Shown in pieces: positions 1 to 11,924 of a DNA stretch of 64,000 nucleotides. Origin of the DNA: Mantis religiosa (lineage: Eukaryota > Arthropoda > Insecta > Mantodea > Mantidae); contig CM060947.1 in NCBI GenBank assembly GCA_030765055.1, positions 97,804,436 through 97,868,435 of the forward strand, given 5' to 3'. The translations under genes were made by a program, and so were the position numbers. The notes below the pieces were generated by a model, which had not been told where the DNA came from, did not search any database, and worked only from the letters and a program-made list of their open reading frames with translations. Each line of letters begins with the position of its first letter. Within the stretch, counting starts at the first letter, position 1.

Positions 1-814
1 CATGCTGATAAACCATGCCATGAATATCAAAGAATGAGATGACCATAACTTTCCCAGCAGAAGCAAGCACTTTTGCTTTTTTGGGGGTTGGTGATGAAGG
101 AGATTTCCACACTGAGTTTTGCTGTTTGCTCTCAGGATCAAAATGATGTAGCCAAGTTTCATCAGCATTATGATTGAAAGAAACCCCAGATCTTCCTCTA
201 ACATCAACTTTAACTGCATGCGAATGTCCTTTTGTTCGGGAATCAACAGTCTTGGAACCCATTGCGCACAAACACATATCATGTGTAATGCTTCTGTCAC
301 CAATGTGTGGGTGGCACCCAATGAAATGTTCAGTATTTCAGAAAGTGATCTTAAGGTAATTCGTCGATCCTCTCTCACAATGGCAGCAGCAGTGTTGATG
401 TTTTCTTCCGTAAAAGCAGTAACTGGAGCACCGGGTCCACCTTCCTTTGAAATTGATTGTCTCCCATCTTTAAACATTTTAAACCACCTTCGAGCTGTGC
501 TGTAGGGAAGAACAGACTCTCCATAGGCCTCCTGTAACACTGTATAGGCCTCAACTGAAGATTTGTGGAGACAAAAGCAGAATTTCAAAGCCGCATATTG
601 TTTCTCGCGTGTTTCCTCCATTGCAGCAGTAGGTGATACTGAACATGTCTGAACTTGCCAGGTTCTCACAGGCGGTAACCAGGAGTGCCGACAGTGAAAC
701 TACTACAGTGTGTTTGTTTCACATTAAGCTAACAGAATATAATAAGATTGAATTTTAGTGCAAAAAATTATGACCGTAAAATAATTATGATCGTTCTTTA
801 TTGAACAGCCCTCG
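1..814 (-). pseudogene. mariner-family DNA transposon, 3' part cut off by the window edge
   Basis: Read on the minus strand from about 621 down to 1, the sequence encodes the N-terminal half of a mariner transposase. A start-like ATG (MEETREKQYAALKF) is followed by a helix-turn-helix DNA-binding region, then the first catalytic block DETWLHHFDPESK near 150, whose Asp belongs to the DDD triad, then SPTPKKAK before the edge. The frame shifts at least once just before DETW, so it cannot make a full transposase. The outer end is visible: the minus strand begins CGAGGGCTGTTCAATAAA at 814, next to a TA dinucleotide (815-816), as expected for a mariner terminal inverted repeat and TA target. The remaining catalytic residues and the other end lie outside the window. 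Open + strand frames here are shadows. Confidence 0.85.
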
Positions 815-939
815 TAAAAAACTTTTTTGAATTTTTAAAATATCTGCTATCCTTGGATTAACCCATATCTAAAAACACTCTGGAAAAATGAGAAATAAGC
901 CATTCAAACAAAATTTAAATTTGTAACCAAAAATACCAT

Positions 940-1340
940 TGATGATAATTTTCTACATATTGATCAGTATGAGGATTCCAGGACAGTTGTTTATCTATGA
1001 TTATTCCCAGGAGTTTAACTGTGTCGCTTATGTTTTCTGTTTGTTCAACGATTTTTAAAGTAAAACAGATATTTTGTGTCTTGCTTTCGTTCATATAAAA
1101 ACCATTGCTTTGAAACCAGGATTGAGATTTTTTCGGTTGTTGCTTTTACTGAGACAATACTTCTTCATCTTTATGTAAATTAAAAGAAGCTGCATCATCA
1201 GCATATACTACTGTATGAGATGGAAAACATTTTACAGCATTAATCGTTATCAGGAAGAGCAAAGGCTCTAGAACTGATCCCTGTGGAACTCAAGTTGTTA
1301 CTTTTCCCTCCGACTGATAGTACTTGTTGATTTTCGAGGT
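940..1340 (-). pseudogene. LINE reverse transcriptase fragment
   Basis: The minus strand reads through two diagnostic blocks of a non-LTR retrotransposon RT: a VPQGSVL-type motif preceded by a stop (about 1295), then YADDAAS (about 1205), the polymerase active site, then LLGIIIDKQLSW (about 985). Stops and frame changes interrupt it, and neither an endonuclease nor a 3' end is attached. It is probably Jockey/CR1-like from the motif wording; the clade is not secure. Confidence 0.75.
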
Positions 1341-1410
1341 AAGATTTGAAAATTTTTACACTATGGTCTCTTATTACCTAATATTCTAATTTCTTTATAA
1401 ACATTTCGAA

Positions 1411-2200
1411 ATATGCACTGGCAAAAGGGAAAACAGCAATGGCAGCTGTAAGTGGATGTTTGTATAAAACACCTGAAATGGAAATGAAATGGTTAGAAAG
1501 GGTATTTAATTCAGTGGTTGAGGCACGAATGCTATACAGTATTGAGCTATGGGGGCTGGAAAAGGGATGGGAAGTTCTAGATCAAGTACACAGAGGGCTT
1601 TGTAAGGAAGTTCTAGGGCTGCCAATATCAACTGCAAATGAAGTAGCTCTAATTGAAATGGGGAGAATTACAAGAAAAGGGCTAGTTGTAGAAAGGGCAC
1701 TAAAATATTGGTATAGAGTATTGAATTTAGAGGAGGGGAATATACTGAAACCATGCTTGAAGTATCAGGAACTAAGTTTACCAAATAAAGGATGGGTAAG
1801 TAATTTACGAAATAATTTGGAAGATGATGGTATGGGTGATATTTGGAGAAAGAGAGAAACCAATTATAAAGGATTTTGGAAAGGGGTTAGAATAAGATTT
1901 GAAGACATGGAGATCCAGAAACTGTTTAGTCAATTAGCAGAGAAGAGCTCACTTGTTTTCTATATTCCTTAAAAGATAAGCTGGGGGAGGGAGAGGTATA
2001 TAGATAGCACGAACAGTGAAGAAAGAAAGGGGTTAGCATGGTTAAGAGCAGAGATATGGAGATTAAGAGATCGAAGAAATGGATATCCGCAAGACGAGTG
2101 CCCATTGTGTGGGGACAAAGAGGATATAGAACATATACTGTTTGATTTTAAGAAATCGGAGATGGTGGAGGAAAGAATGTCAAATATCAAAAATGAATAG
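1411..2200 (+). pseudogene. C-terminal part of a LINE ORF2-like protein (post-RT region with Cys/His knuckle)
   Basis: An open frame of 177 codons (start ATG 1439, although homology seems to begin near 1411) ends at a stop at 1970-1972. The same frame continues to 2200 after that single stop. Recognisable blocks are the LYSIELWG motif that follows the RT domain in many insect LINEs, a Lys/Trp-rich linker, and a terminal knuckle CPLCGDKEDIEHILFDF near 2098, whose last Cys has become Phe. The RT core is missing, so this is a 5'-truncated, inactivated copy. Its 3' region (2201-2439) leads directly into a (TTA)n tract, consistent with the simple-repeat tail of a LINE. Confidence 0.75.
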
Positions 2201-2439
2201 GAGAATCAGCTTAATTGAGGTTTTAAACAAAAATTATAAAAACATAGGACAGTTTTTAAGTAAGGTAAAAAACAAGGGGACGTGAACTGTAAAAAGAGGG
2301 AAGGAATAATAAGTGACTATTCTGTAATAACACATTGTAACACGTCTGTAAATATACTTAATGGACTGTCCTGTGCAGCAGTGGCCTGGGCCAAAACAGA
2401 GGGCAGTCCAAAATTTGTAAAAGCTTAGTACCTCAGTAA

Positions 2440-2440
2440 A

Positions 2441-2531
<91 letters not shown>
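2440..2531. repeat. (TTA)n microsatellite, probable LINE 3' tail
   Basis: About 30 perfect TTA units directly follow the 3' untranslated part of the LINE fragment at 1411-2439, so it probably grew from that element's tail. Confidence 0.9.
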
Positions 2532-2879
2532 TACTTCCTATTCCACATATATTGATTTGCATTCAGTGAGTTCATTAGTAGCCACAAAGGCCTGTGAACA
2601 TTGAACATAAGACACATTAAATATAGACAGTAATGAAAAACCAGGCAGGGATGATTGTGACAAAATCAAATACTGTCCTACAGTTAGAAGACTAGCAGAT
2701 GTGTATATTCAAATCAATTCGGTAGTTTCATTTTATTTATGTATTTTTTAAATTTTCACTTCGCTTTTGCCAGTACATCTCAACATTTTATGCTGGATTT
2801 GCAGTGGATAGCATTTGTCGCTTCAATACACATACATTAAAATAGCTTTTGAACAGGCATCAAATATAAATTGGCAATG

Positions 2880-3105
2880 ATTTGTCATGAGAACAGCTAG
2901 ATTTTACTTACAGAGCTACGTAAGTGTTATTGAGGTAATTTGTCAGATAACCTTGTACAGAATAAAATGATTTTGGGCATAAATATTCTCTAGCAGCAGT
3001 TTTAAAAACACTGAAATGTCTTTCCTTTAAGATCATTAGGAAGAGCTTTAAATATTTTTATGGAAGGATACACATCTTTCTAGAAGTAAGAAAGTTTAAC
3101 ACTGG
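2880..3105 (-). pseudogene. LINE 3'-end coding fragment
   Basis: On the minus strand, a segment with frame changes reads like the extreme C-terminus of a Jockey/CR1-type LINE protein: LPNDLK-type, FSVFKTA and SFYSVQGYLTN-like blocks. The same kind of ending is clear in the LINEs at 43-45 kb (YNKLPTEIK, SVEEYL) and 51-52 kb (YNKLPATIK). Nothing else is recognised between 2532 and 2880. Confidence 0.55.
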
Positions 3106-3109
3106 GATG

Positions 3110-3960
3110 ATGAATGTTACACTTTTGTCTGGTGTTCTTCTTTACTTTAGGGATTAGGCATTTCTGCCTGTTCCGTCTTCGCATTCTATCAGCTATTCCC
3201 ATTTTTTTTTAGGGCATCCTACATCTCTTCTTCCACAAGGATTGTATCTTCTTATTAAAACCGGTACTCTTTCTTTGTCCATTCTATTCATATGTCCTTT
3301 CCAGTTCTGTATATTTTCTTCTATTTTGTCCTATAATTTATATATGCCTAATTCCTCTCAAATAGTTTCATTTCTTATTAAATCTCGTCTGGTACATTAA
3401 CTCTTCTTAAGAACCTCATTTCTGCTGCCTGTATCTTACTTTTATCTCTTTCTTTTAATATCTAGGACTCACTTCCATACGTGAGCACTGGACCTGCCAT
3501 CATTTTATAAAATTTTCACTTTGTTTCTTTACTTGCTTTGTTTTTCAATGTTCTTGCTATAGTTCCACATATCTGCTGAAATTTGTTTATTTTGTTTTCT
3601 ATGTCTTTGTCTAAGTCGAAGCTTACATCACAGCCCAAAAAGCTGAAATTCGAGAGCTGTTCCAGGCATTTATTTTCAATGCTTATTTTTTATCCTACAG
3701 GATATTTTCCTCTATTTGCCATTATCTTTGTTTTCTTTGTGGATATATTTAGATTGTATACTTTTCCCAGCAAATACATTTTATACATGGAACATTGAAG
3801 GCTTTCTTCATTTTCTAGTATTATTGTTACATCATCAGCATAGAGTATCACATTTAAGTATTTATTTCTATTTAGTTGTATTCCTTCATCCACTTGTTTT
3901 GTGTAGTATTTATTCTATAAATGTCAATGTATAAGTGACACCCGATTGCATAAAAGAATT
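3110..3960 (-). pseudogene. second-family LINE RT fragment (ILYADDVTII type)
   Basis: The minus strand encodes the second half of an RT: ILYADDVTII near 3835, KTKIMANRGKYPVG ending in a stop near 3690, FSFLGCDVSFD near 3635, then a post-RT segment with LTYGSES and MRFLRRV blocks down to about 3390. Several stops and frame changes are present. The wording differs from the Jockey/CR1-like fragments nearby, so this is a distinct LINE family, widespread in insects. No 5' part is attached. Confidence 0.7.
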
Positions 3961-4000
3961 ATGAAATTGAGAATCTATATGTGCAAGCAAGGGTTAATAT

Positions 4001-4718
4001 AGTCAATCTGAAAAATTCAATGCCATGGCCAGGATTTGAACCACGGATCTCCTGGTTTCCTTCTGGTCACTCTTACCCATTGTGCTACCATGCCCAACAT
4101 GCCGTCCTGACATTAAATTCTCCAATTGACTCATATTTGCCCAGTAAACCACTAGGAGCTCTCGTGTTCGAGATACACTGCTTGTGGCAACTTACTGTTG
4201 TAAGTACTTATATCCCAGGCTTCATCATTTAACTTTTATTATGTAAGTTAATTGGTGGAAATTAATCATTTCATCACACTAGCTATATATAGGCTAAGGT
4301 TTTTTGGATAGAGGGAGTCAACCTGAAAAATTCAATCCCAGCTGTGGCATTGAATTTTCCAGGTTGACTCTATCCATCCAAAAAACCTTAGCTTATATAC
4401 GGCTAGTGTGATGAAATGATTTATTTCCACCAATTAACTTAAATAATAAAAGAGTTTAATGGTGAAGCCTGGGATATAAATATTTACAACAGTAAGTCGA
4501 CACAAGTGGTGTATCTCGAATGCGACAGCCCTTAGTGGTTTACCAGGAAAATATAAGTCAATTGGAGAAATTAATGTCAGGATGGCACGTTGGCCATGGT
4601 AGCTCAATGGGTAAGAGCAACAGGATGGAAACCAGGAGATCCGCGGTTCAAATTGCAGCCATGGCATTGAATTTTTCAGGTTGACCATCTATCCAAAAAA
4701 CCATAGCCTATGAATGAT
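4001..4718. mobile_element. palindromic element with two outward-facing tRNA-like modules, flanked by a 12-bp TSD
   Basis: Two arms (about 4001-4343 and 4347-4718) are diverged inverted copies of each other. Each arm ends in a tRNA-like module: on the right arm, box A-like TAGCTCAATGGG (4600-4611) and box B-like GGTTCAAATTG (4645-4655), spaced as in a tRNA gene; the left arm has the same on the minus strand near 4020-4090. The unit is bounded by a perfect 12-bp direct repeat AAGGGTTAATAT (3989-4000 and 4719-4730), which indicates a single insertion. The family recurs at 36384-37008. Whether it is a SINE dimer or part of a larger element is open. Confidence 0.75.
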
Positions 4719-4730
4719 AAGGGTTAATAT

Positions 4731-4959
4731 CTTCAATCTTATAAAAGGATCTTTACAAGAGCATCAGCTGTGGCTTTTATAAATGATTATTATAAGCTTA
4801 TTTTTCATAAGAAATATTTGTTTACTTTCTACATATTTGCCCCATAATATTCCACGATAATTGAAATATGCATACTAAAGTATAAGTAGAACTTGCATTA
4901 ACCAGTGCTTGGATAGCATAACAGACAGAGCAGAGTTTAGGTAAGATATACTTATGTAA
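4731..4959. other. no recognisable feature
   Basis: AT-rich spacer between two repeats; I see no gene or named repeat. Confidence 0.5.
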
Positions 4960-5975
4960 GCTTTCCAATCTAAAAATATCTGTCTACATGAAGACCCAGA
5001 AATTTAATGCTGTCAATTTCTTCTAATATCATTTAGCAAATCCCAATTTCTACCATAGTGTGTGAGAGTACAATGAGTTATAAATTTATATTTTATGTAG
5101 TATTTGTTGCTTCAATGTTGTTGGCTTCTGTTTTTTATGTATTAACTTTTGTATAGATTCACAGATAATTTTTTAGCTTTAAACCAACATGACATACAGT
5201 TTAAAACATAATTCAGTTGAAGTATACACATTTAAATCTTTACTGGTCACCAGTACACTAGTGTCACCAGCAAACAGAACTGTACTTGTAATATCACTTT
5301 ATGTAAAGTGAGAGGTCGTTTAAATAGATCAGAAATAGTAGAAGCTCTAATCCTGAACCTTGGGTTACTTTGTTTTACATTTTCCAATTTGAAGTTTGTT
5401 TTTCATAATCAATATGACTAAATACTTCAGCACACTGTTGTCTTTTAGTTAGATATGGTACTAACCAATAGAATTCCATAGAATTCCAATTTAGTTATAA
5501 GAATGTCATGATTAACAGAGTCAAAAGCCTTTGCTGGTCACAGAAAATTTTAAAGGTGTTCAACATTTCATGTGTAAGCTTATAAATTGCACTATTTGTC
5601 AATATCACTTTTCTGAATTCAAATTTATCACTGATAAGTATGTTATATTCAGGGCAGTTATAGTCTGTTGAACATAGCTGTCTTAAAAACTTTTGAAAAA
5701 ATTGAAAAGAGAGGTATTGGTCTGTAATTTGAAACATTATTGCATTCCCTTGTTTTGAAAAGATGTTAAAGAATTGAAAATTTCATTCTGTCAAGGAGAA
5801 TGCTAATTTGAGAGGAGTATGATTTCAAGACTTTCATAATTATTTCATCTTAACCAGAAGAATTCTTCATTTTAAGAGTCAATTTGTATTTCAGAAGGCA
5901 CAGTCAGATTGACTTCAATTGTAGGCACTACATTTGTGAAAGTTAATGAGGTTTGCTAATTTCATGATTGTCAAG
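4960..5975 (-). pseudogene. LINE RT relic interrupted by a later insertion
   Basis: The minus strand keeps, in broken frames, an ordered RT series: KMKNSSG (about 5870), NVSNYRPI (about 5730), AFDSVNHDIL (about 5530), a GDTSVLV active-site remnant where YADD is expected (about 5260), and IKFLG (about 5000). This is a full-length but long-dead Jockey/CR1-like RT domain. Its upstream part is cut at 5976 by the element 5989-8244 and may resume at 8258. A 56-bp stretch near 5090-5135 resembles the tail of the Penelope-like family at 22300 and 37280. Confidence 0.65.
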
Positions 5976-6039
5976 ATTGATCTAAATTACGATGGTTTTT
6001 CGAGATTGCAGCCAAGTGATGTTTTTCTCCTCCATGCAT

Positions 6040-6606
6040 TCATATCACCCGAATCTGTATCCACTTTTGTGGAAAGTGGCACAGAGTGAGACACATGTTG
6101 AAGATGCATGTGACGAAAAGCACGGCCCTGAAAGGAAGGTGACGGAGCATGATAGGCATTATACCATCAGGTCCCGTCGCCTTTTTAGGGTTGAGATGCT
6201 GGAGTATCCCGTGGAGCTTACTAGGTGTAATACTAATTGGAAGTTGGTCCGCCTCAGCCGGGGGATGCCGAAAATGTCGACGAACCTCCTGCCTACTGCG
6301 GTTAGAGAAGTCTAGGTCCTGGGGGTCTTCTCTAGGCCTCATGTCGGCAAACACAGTTGCTTTGGCCTGAAGTTCGTAAGCCAGGCCTTGGGTGCCTTGG
6401 AGAGGGGAGTTTGGTGGTCCTTGTCGATTCCAAAGTTGTTTAATGACCTTCCACACATCCCCATCCTCGAGGTTCATACGAGGCATTGTGTTCTCCCACG
6501 CACGCAACCTGTGCTTGCGTAGGCGCAGACGAACCTCTTGGCATAATCGCCGAAGAAGCGTTCGATTGTGAGGCATGGAGTGTCGCTGATAGAGCCGTCT
6601 TGCCAC
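6040..6606 (-). pseudogene. Jockey-clade LINE fragment (endonuclease-RT linker and start of RT)
   Basis: An open minus-strand frame of 188 codons. The first part (HNRTLLRRLCQEVRLRLRKH, then MNLEDGDVWKVIKQL) resembles the region between endonuclease and RT in Jockey-type elements. The second part contains LNPKKATGPDGIMPIMLRHL and IFNMCLTLCHFPQKW, the first RT motifs. It stops at 6040 before the catalytic palm, so it is non-functional. It lies immediately inside the left inverted end of the composite element, so it was probably captured or joined there. The base composition is richer in GC than the surroundings. Confidence 0.75.
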
Positions 6607-6668
6607 CCATGTTGTTGTGGGCAGCTTGGTCCCTAGTTATAGCCTAAGGTGTAAGTTTTGATTGGCTC

Positions 6669-7094
6669 GGTTAGTGTGACCAATCAGGTGTCTTTATTGC
6701 TTCCTTTGATCCAGGCTCTTGGTCCAGTGTAGGTTGTGGGAGGGACTGTTTCCTCAGGGGTCCATGCTGTGCAGTCTGTTAGCATAGTCTGTTATCAGCT
6801 TTCTATGCTGTCATCTTTTAGCAAAGACAATGGTCTTCAGCTCAGCAAAGCATGGAGACCAGCAATTGAAACTTTAAAACAGAAGAAGAGAGCAGGAGCA
6901 AAAGATGACAGCATGGAAAGTCAATATCCTATCAGTGTTTGGTTGGTCTTTGTGTAGCAACGGAATGATGGTGCTAACAAACTGAACAGCACGGATCCCT
7001 GAGAAAACAGTCCCTCCCACAACTTATACTGGACCAATGACGAGCCTGGGTCAAAGGAAGCAATAAAGACATCTGATTGGGTCGCACTGACCAA
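6669..7094. repeat. foldback (long inverted-repeat) element
   Basis: Arms of about 108-114 bp (6669-6776 and 6981-7094) are inverted copies at roughly 85-90 percent by eye; both contain GGAGGGACTGTTT or its complement. They enclose about 200 bp that carries a second, smaller inverted repeat (CTGTCATCTTTT near 6808 against AAAAGATGACAG near 6900). No transposase is present. This would form a strong hairpin and resembles a foldback MITE; the family is unknown. Confidence 0.65.
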
Positions 7095-8167
7095 CATTGC
7101 GATCGTCTCTTATCTGGCTGCTTAGAAGACTGAAATATTAGTAAGTTGGCATATAGTAAGTTACGAAACACAAATAGATCACTTGGAAGCTGCGTGTATC
7201 TGCCGTGAAAGGTTAGCCAATTATTATATGCAACACAGGTGCATAATCATACAAAATAACTGATCATAAATACATTGCAATATTTTTATAGAATAAAAAT
7301 GAGGCTAAATGCCCTATTTTCTGCACTTTTCATAACAGTAAAAAAGAAAGAGAAAACCAACCACTTTTGTTGTTAAATGACTACTGCAATTACAGGATGT
7401 GCATGGTAATGTAGCTAATTTTCTAGTGCAATCAATCTGTACAACAGAAAAAATTTCTAAAAAGATGATTTACTCAACTACCAAGTTGTAATGTCAAACA
7501 TATCAGCAGCAATGTTCTGTCACTGAAAGATGTCTCACTGTCATTATCCCTATTATCAACCTCGACATTATTCCAGTAATCCATTTTACCAATAGTTGTC
7601 AATTCTTTTAGACTTCTAGTTAAAAAAACTGGCATTGATGGAAAGCTTTCCATATGAAATAATATCAGGAAGTTTATGGTCTTAATTTTCTGAAGTGTGA
7701 TCAATCTGTACAAATAAAAATAGGTAATTGCCATAACATAAACATATAAATACATCATAATGTGAAGGGATACAAAATTATGTGTATATAATTTTAGATA
7801 CGATATACAATCTTGTATTAGTTCCATAATGATGAATCTGAATAAAAATATAAATAAAGATAACGATTTTAATTCCCTCTTCTTTCTCCTTGTCACAATA
7901 TTCAATCACGTTACATATGATTTCTGGTGCCAGCCGATTTCTGATGCCAGACGTTGCTGCCTAGAATACAAGATTGCTTCTGAATAGAGTCTACATACAC
8001 GGGACTTGCTGTGTATGTGTGATAACTTCACGTAAACATCTCTGTTTGGAATTTTTTCCGATACGCTGTCTCACTTTGTCATGTAGTGCATCTTAGGCAA
8101 TAAAAAGCAACCAGGATGCCACAACATAATCCTGAGGAAGGCCACAGAGTTAAGATGGCTGAAAGCT
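7095..8167. other. interior of composite element, function unknown
   Basis: AT-rich. It contains a minus-strand frame of 143 codons (7474-7905) rich in Ile/Leu/Phe/Tyr, with no motif I recognise and a composition expected from AT-rich noise. A short stretch near 8128 (CCTGAGGAAGGCCACAG) resembles terminal sequence of Penelope-like elements. Confidence 0.35.
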
Positions 8168-8257
8168 TGGAGGAGAAAACCACTTGGCTGCAATCCCAAG
8201 AAACCATCATAATAAATCAGTGCTGAAAAAGCTTTAAATCTCTCATTGATCTAAATT

Positions 8258-11200
8258 GTTACTGATTCTAACTTGTTGATATCTATAGTTCTCTTTTATG
8301 TCTGCACAAGGTTGTATTTCCTAAAGTGATTCAGGCATTGTCCCTTTTGAAATTAAATATTTTTTAGACTTAACTGGGAAGCCATTAAGGTATCCATAAG
8401 AGAACCTGGAATTGATATGTTGTGTGGTAATTGATTTATAAATTTTACGCTAGATCAATATTTGCTTGAGGAATAAGTCGACTAAACTTCTGAGTCCAGT
8501 GGATGGGATAAGTTCATTATCATTGTAGGTGGTGCTTAGTGTCATTTGATGTGCAGTGAAAAAGTCACTATATTGGTTCTGTATATATTGCATCATATAA
8601 CTGAGCATCATTTCAGCCATTTATTGCATTCACTGTTGGATATCTCCTACTTTTTGTTAAAAAACATATTATATGTAAAGAAAACCTGGAAGTAAAAGCT
8701 GTCACTACCAGTACATTCATGCTTCAGCCGCCACTGACATGCAGATGTTGCTTTTAAAGTACACTTAAAAACCATCCATTTGAAGCAGAAGAGAGGTGAG
8801 TAATCACACCCAGAGTTAAATGGAGCTGCAACCTTCTGTAATTATACTTTCATATAATTTACTATTTCATATTAATGAAAAGTTTTGAATTATATTTAAT
8901 TAACATAGTTTCTCTGAACTGGTGAATATCCATATTTAAGGTATTATATGTTATAGTGTATTTTGGTTTCCTGCTTAAAGCATATTGGTTAATGTTAGGC
9001 ATTTACATCAAGTTGGGTTTTAAAAATGGAGTATGATTCAAATCATATATATGATTTTTGTGCCATTTAAGCTGAGATATTGTATTTAATGGTAAAATAG
9101 AAAGCTATGAAAAATTTAATAACAATTAAATTGTTTCTAACTAAGATTCAAATTGTCTTAGTGATGAAGATACTATGAAACTTTCTGCATTTTGTATGAG
9201 GGAGACTGGATTTCTTATGCCAACACAACACAGCATACAATACGTACAATGCTGTAGTTTTTATGCCATCATTATTCACTGAATTGAAAAATATTTTAGT
9301 ATGAGTATCAATCATTTGAAAATAAAACACACGCAGTTTAAAAGTGTACTGGTTATTGCGATGAACTTGGTTGATCGAAATTAAGACATTGGCAAATGTA
9401 TTTATTCTTAAGCTATACCTTGTATAACATTTGAGGAAAATGATTGGCAACTGCATATTTACCTCCAATAATAATCAGAATTGAAACCTGCAAACTTGAG
9501 TAAATCATTGTTTTTAATATATTTGGAGGAGACCTAACGAGTGCCATTAGCTAAGTTGAAATTTTCACATAGTTGTGGCTGGTTTTAAGGTCTAGAATTT
9601 CAGGACACCTCTTAGATGTTTTTTCACTCCACAAGATAGCTTTGTGCAAGCCATGATATGTTGCAGAGATTCTGGAAGTTTTGCATCCACCCTCCTTACA
9701 CAGCCTTGAGGAACTGCTATGTAAATTTGTTCCGAAGTGTGTTGTCAAAAATTATTCATTTTGCATAATGGTGTGCAAAGTGCATTCCTTCGGCAAACTC
9801 GGAACTTTTCCATTCAGGTATTCAGTATCTGACTTTGCATTTATATAAGTGTATCAACATAACTTAATGTTATTGAGATTGGAAGTCAGGTTGTTGTGGT
9901 TTTTGAATAACTGGCCTCCTTAAGGTGCATTCTCCTGACAAATTTTTACATGGAACTTATGTTCTCTAGGTATTTGAATTAGTTGACATTAAGTCCAGCA
10001 ATAATTTGTTCTGTACTGTTCCAGACTTGTTTCATTTTCCTGGTGTATAACCTTACACATGTTCTGAACTTGTTGCTTGTCCTTCATAGGTGCATGATAA
10101 AGTTCCAGAGGGTGCACTTGTATAATTAACTGTGCCATATAGTGCTTATAGTTTTCATAACTAATGGTCAGTTCCTACAGGGTTGGAACAAAAGCCATGC
10201 TTGTGGGATACCAGCATAATGAAATACAGGAACTTCAGTGAGAGAGGGGGGGGGGGGTTAGAGAGAGATGTTCAGTATTTCAGGAACCTTGAGGATAGAT
10301 ATGGGAGAAGTGGAGTACATAATTTTCAAATCTTGGTTCATCTGAGAGATGCTCATAAGAAAACAAAGTATATAATATATCAGGGTTCGAAGATTCTTTT
10401 AATGGCAATTTAAAACAGCTTGGAGTTCTTTAGAAGGTGTGAGTAAGTTGCTTACTGGCAAAAATTGGCAGGGAACACTAGGGAACAATAGGGAACACTA
10501 AAGGTTAAAAGTGCAAGCCAAATATTCATTTTCATGGAAATGTACTACTATAAGACTGTTATCTCAACATTTTAGGTTTTGTATTATCAGAATGTTACAC
10601 TCCAGAACCCTTTACAAGACTAAAGGTTTTGCTGGAGATATTGCTATTCTAAAGGTGTCCTGCACCTGTAGGTTGGATGAGGACAGAGTAGCAACCATTT
10701 TAAGCAAATTTTCAAATTCTATTGGTGACATCCTCACAAAATTTCAAAATCCCTGTTGACCTTCTAGTGTAAGCTCTTTTTAACATTGAAAGATCCATGG
10801 AAGTTATGTTTAAGCAAGAAATTTTGTCCTTATAATGACAACACATCTTTGACAGCTGCAATGTAAAACTATAATTAATTTTAATTCCATTATCTTGTGT
10901 CAGTAGCTGTGTTGAATTTTGATGCTCCAAGGGACTTCATAATGCATGTGATGGAGAAAAAAAGGTGTAACACTATTACATGGGAAGTATGTTATTGTTC
11001 AAGCACAGTACAAAATGTCAGTATGAATTCATTTTGTTATCCTAATGTTCATCTGTAGAAAGAGATGTTAATTTTGAAAGAGATGTTAATTTTGCATTAA
11101 TACTTAGTAAAGTTTACAAAAAGAAGGAAGGGGGAGCAGAACATGGCTGACTTACTCCTTTCCACCACACTTTGTCTGAATATGACAGATGTCAAATTAA

Positions 11201-11915
11201 ATGACTAATTTATTCTTGATACTTTGTCTAAACTTTGTTTCACCATCGTTAATCAGATTGAATTGACAGTATATTTACTTTGATGTTGGTTCATCTGGAT
11301 TTTGAAATAAGCTTATTTTGTAGGTTATAGAAATAATTTAGTTGTACATCCAGTCAGCAGTTTCATGCATTAATGTTGACTCTGGGCTTTCATATAATTG
11401 TTTGTTAATAATTAAAAGAACTATTGCCACACAGAACTGTAATTCATGTATTTGTAGATTCTTAAAAAGATGTTAAAATTATGTTTAGTGAAGAAATGAG
11501 GGTTCAGATTTTCTATTGACTAGAAATCTTTGTTAGCCTCATTGCTTTTAAAAAAACGAAGCAATTAAACAATAAAAAATAAGAAAATTGATTGAATAAC
11601 ACTTCTACGAAAAGAAAAAGTATGGAAACAACTTAAAAAAAACTGCTTCAATTTTCATAGCTTTGTGCAGAAGAATCAGTGAAACTATTGAAAGTGTTTA
11701 GAAACTGTCATAATGCTAGTAGGTATTCAGACTCGAAGATGATATAGAAAATCTGTGTACAATAATTAAGCATTCAGCATTATTTATTTCTCATTGTTAA
11801 AGTTAGATATGAGCAGCAATCTAAAATTACGTTTATCTCTTGAACAGTCATAACACAGTGAATTTATGTTGTTTAAAATGAATCATCACTAAATTGAAGT
11901 CTGAAAAATGGATGG
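8258..11915. other. presumed intron of Ubc6; no gene recognised
   Basis: No coding region or RNA gene is supported. The first 270 bp may be the displaced upstream part of the LINE relic at 4960-5975. A short tandem array of GGGAACA-type units lies at 10471-10500. Open frames at 9148-9468, 10183-10413 and 10511-10759 lack motifs. Confidence 0.45.
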
Positions 11916-11924
11916 CAACTTGGT

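Larger units (their letters stand above)
5989..8244. mobile_element. 2.26-kb composite element with inverted ends, one-sided tail and 13-bp TSD
   Basis: The left end (5989-6037) and the segment 8168-8213 are inverted copies of each other over about 46 bp; both contain GATTGCAGCCAAGTG or its complement. Beyond the right copy lies a 31-nt tail (8214-8244). The unit is bounded by a perfect 13-bp direct repeat ATTGATCTAAATT (5976-5988 and 8245-8257). Hairpin ends, an asymmetric tail and a TSD longer than 10 bp match the Penelope-like architecture seen at 37280-37722. Inside are a Jockey-type RT fragment (6040-6606), a foldback repeat (6669-7094) and about 1 kb with no recognised function. It interrupts an older LINE. 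Confidence 0.55.

Noticed and set aside
170..505. 111-codon + frame
   Set aside because: Antisense shadow of the mariner transposase on the minus strand.
7474..7905. 143-codon minus frame
   Set aside because: Hydrophobic, AT-driven composition, no motif; inside a mobile element.
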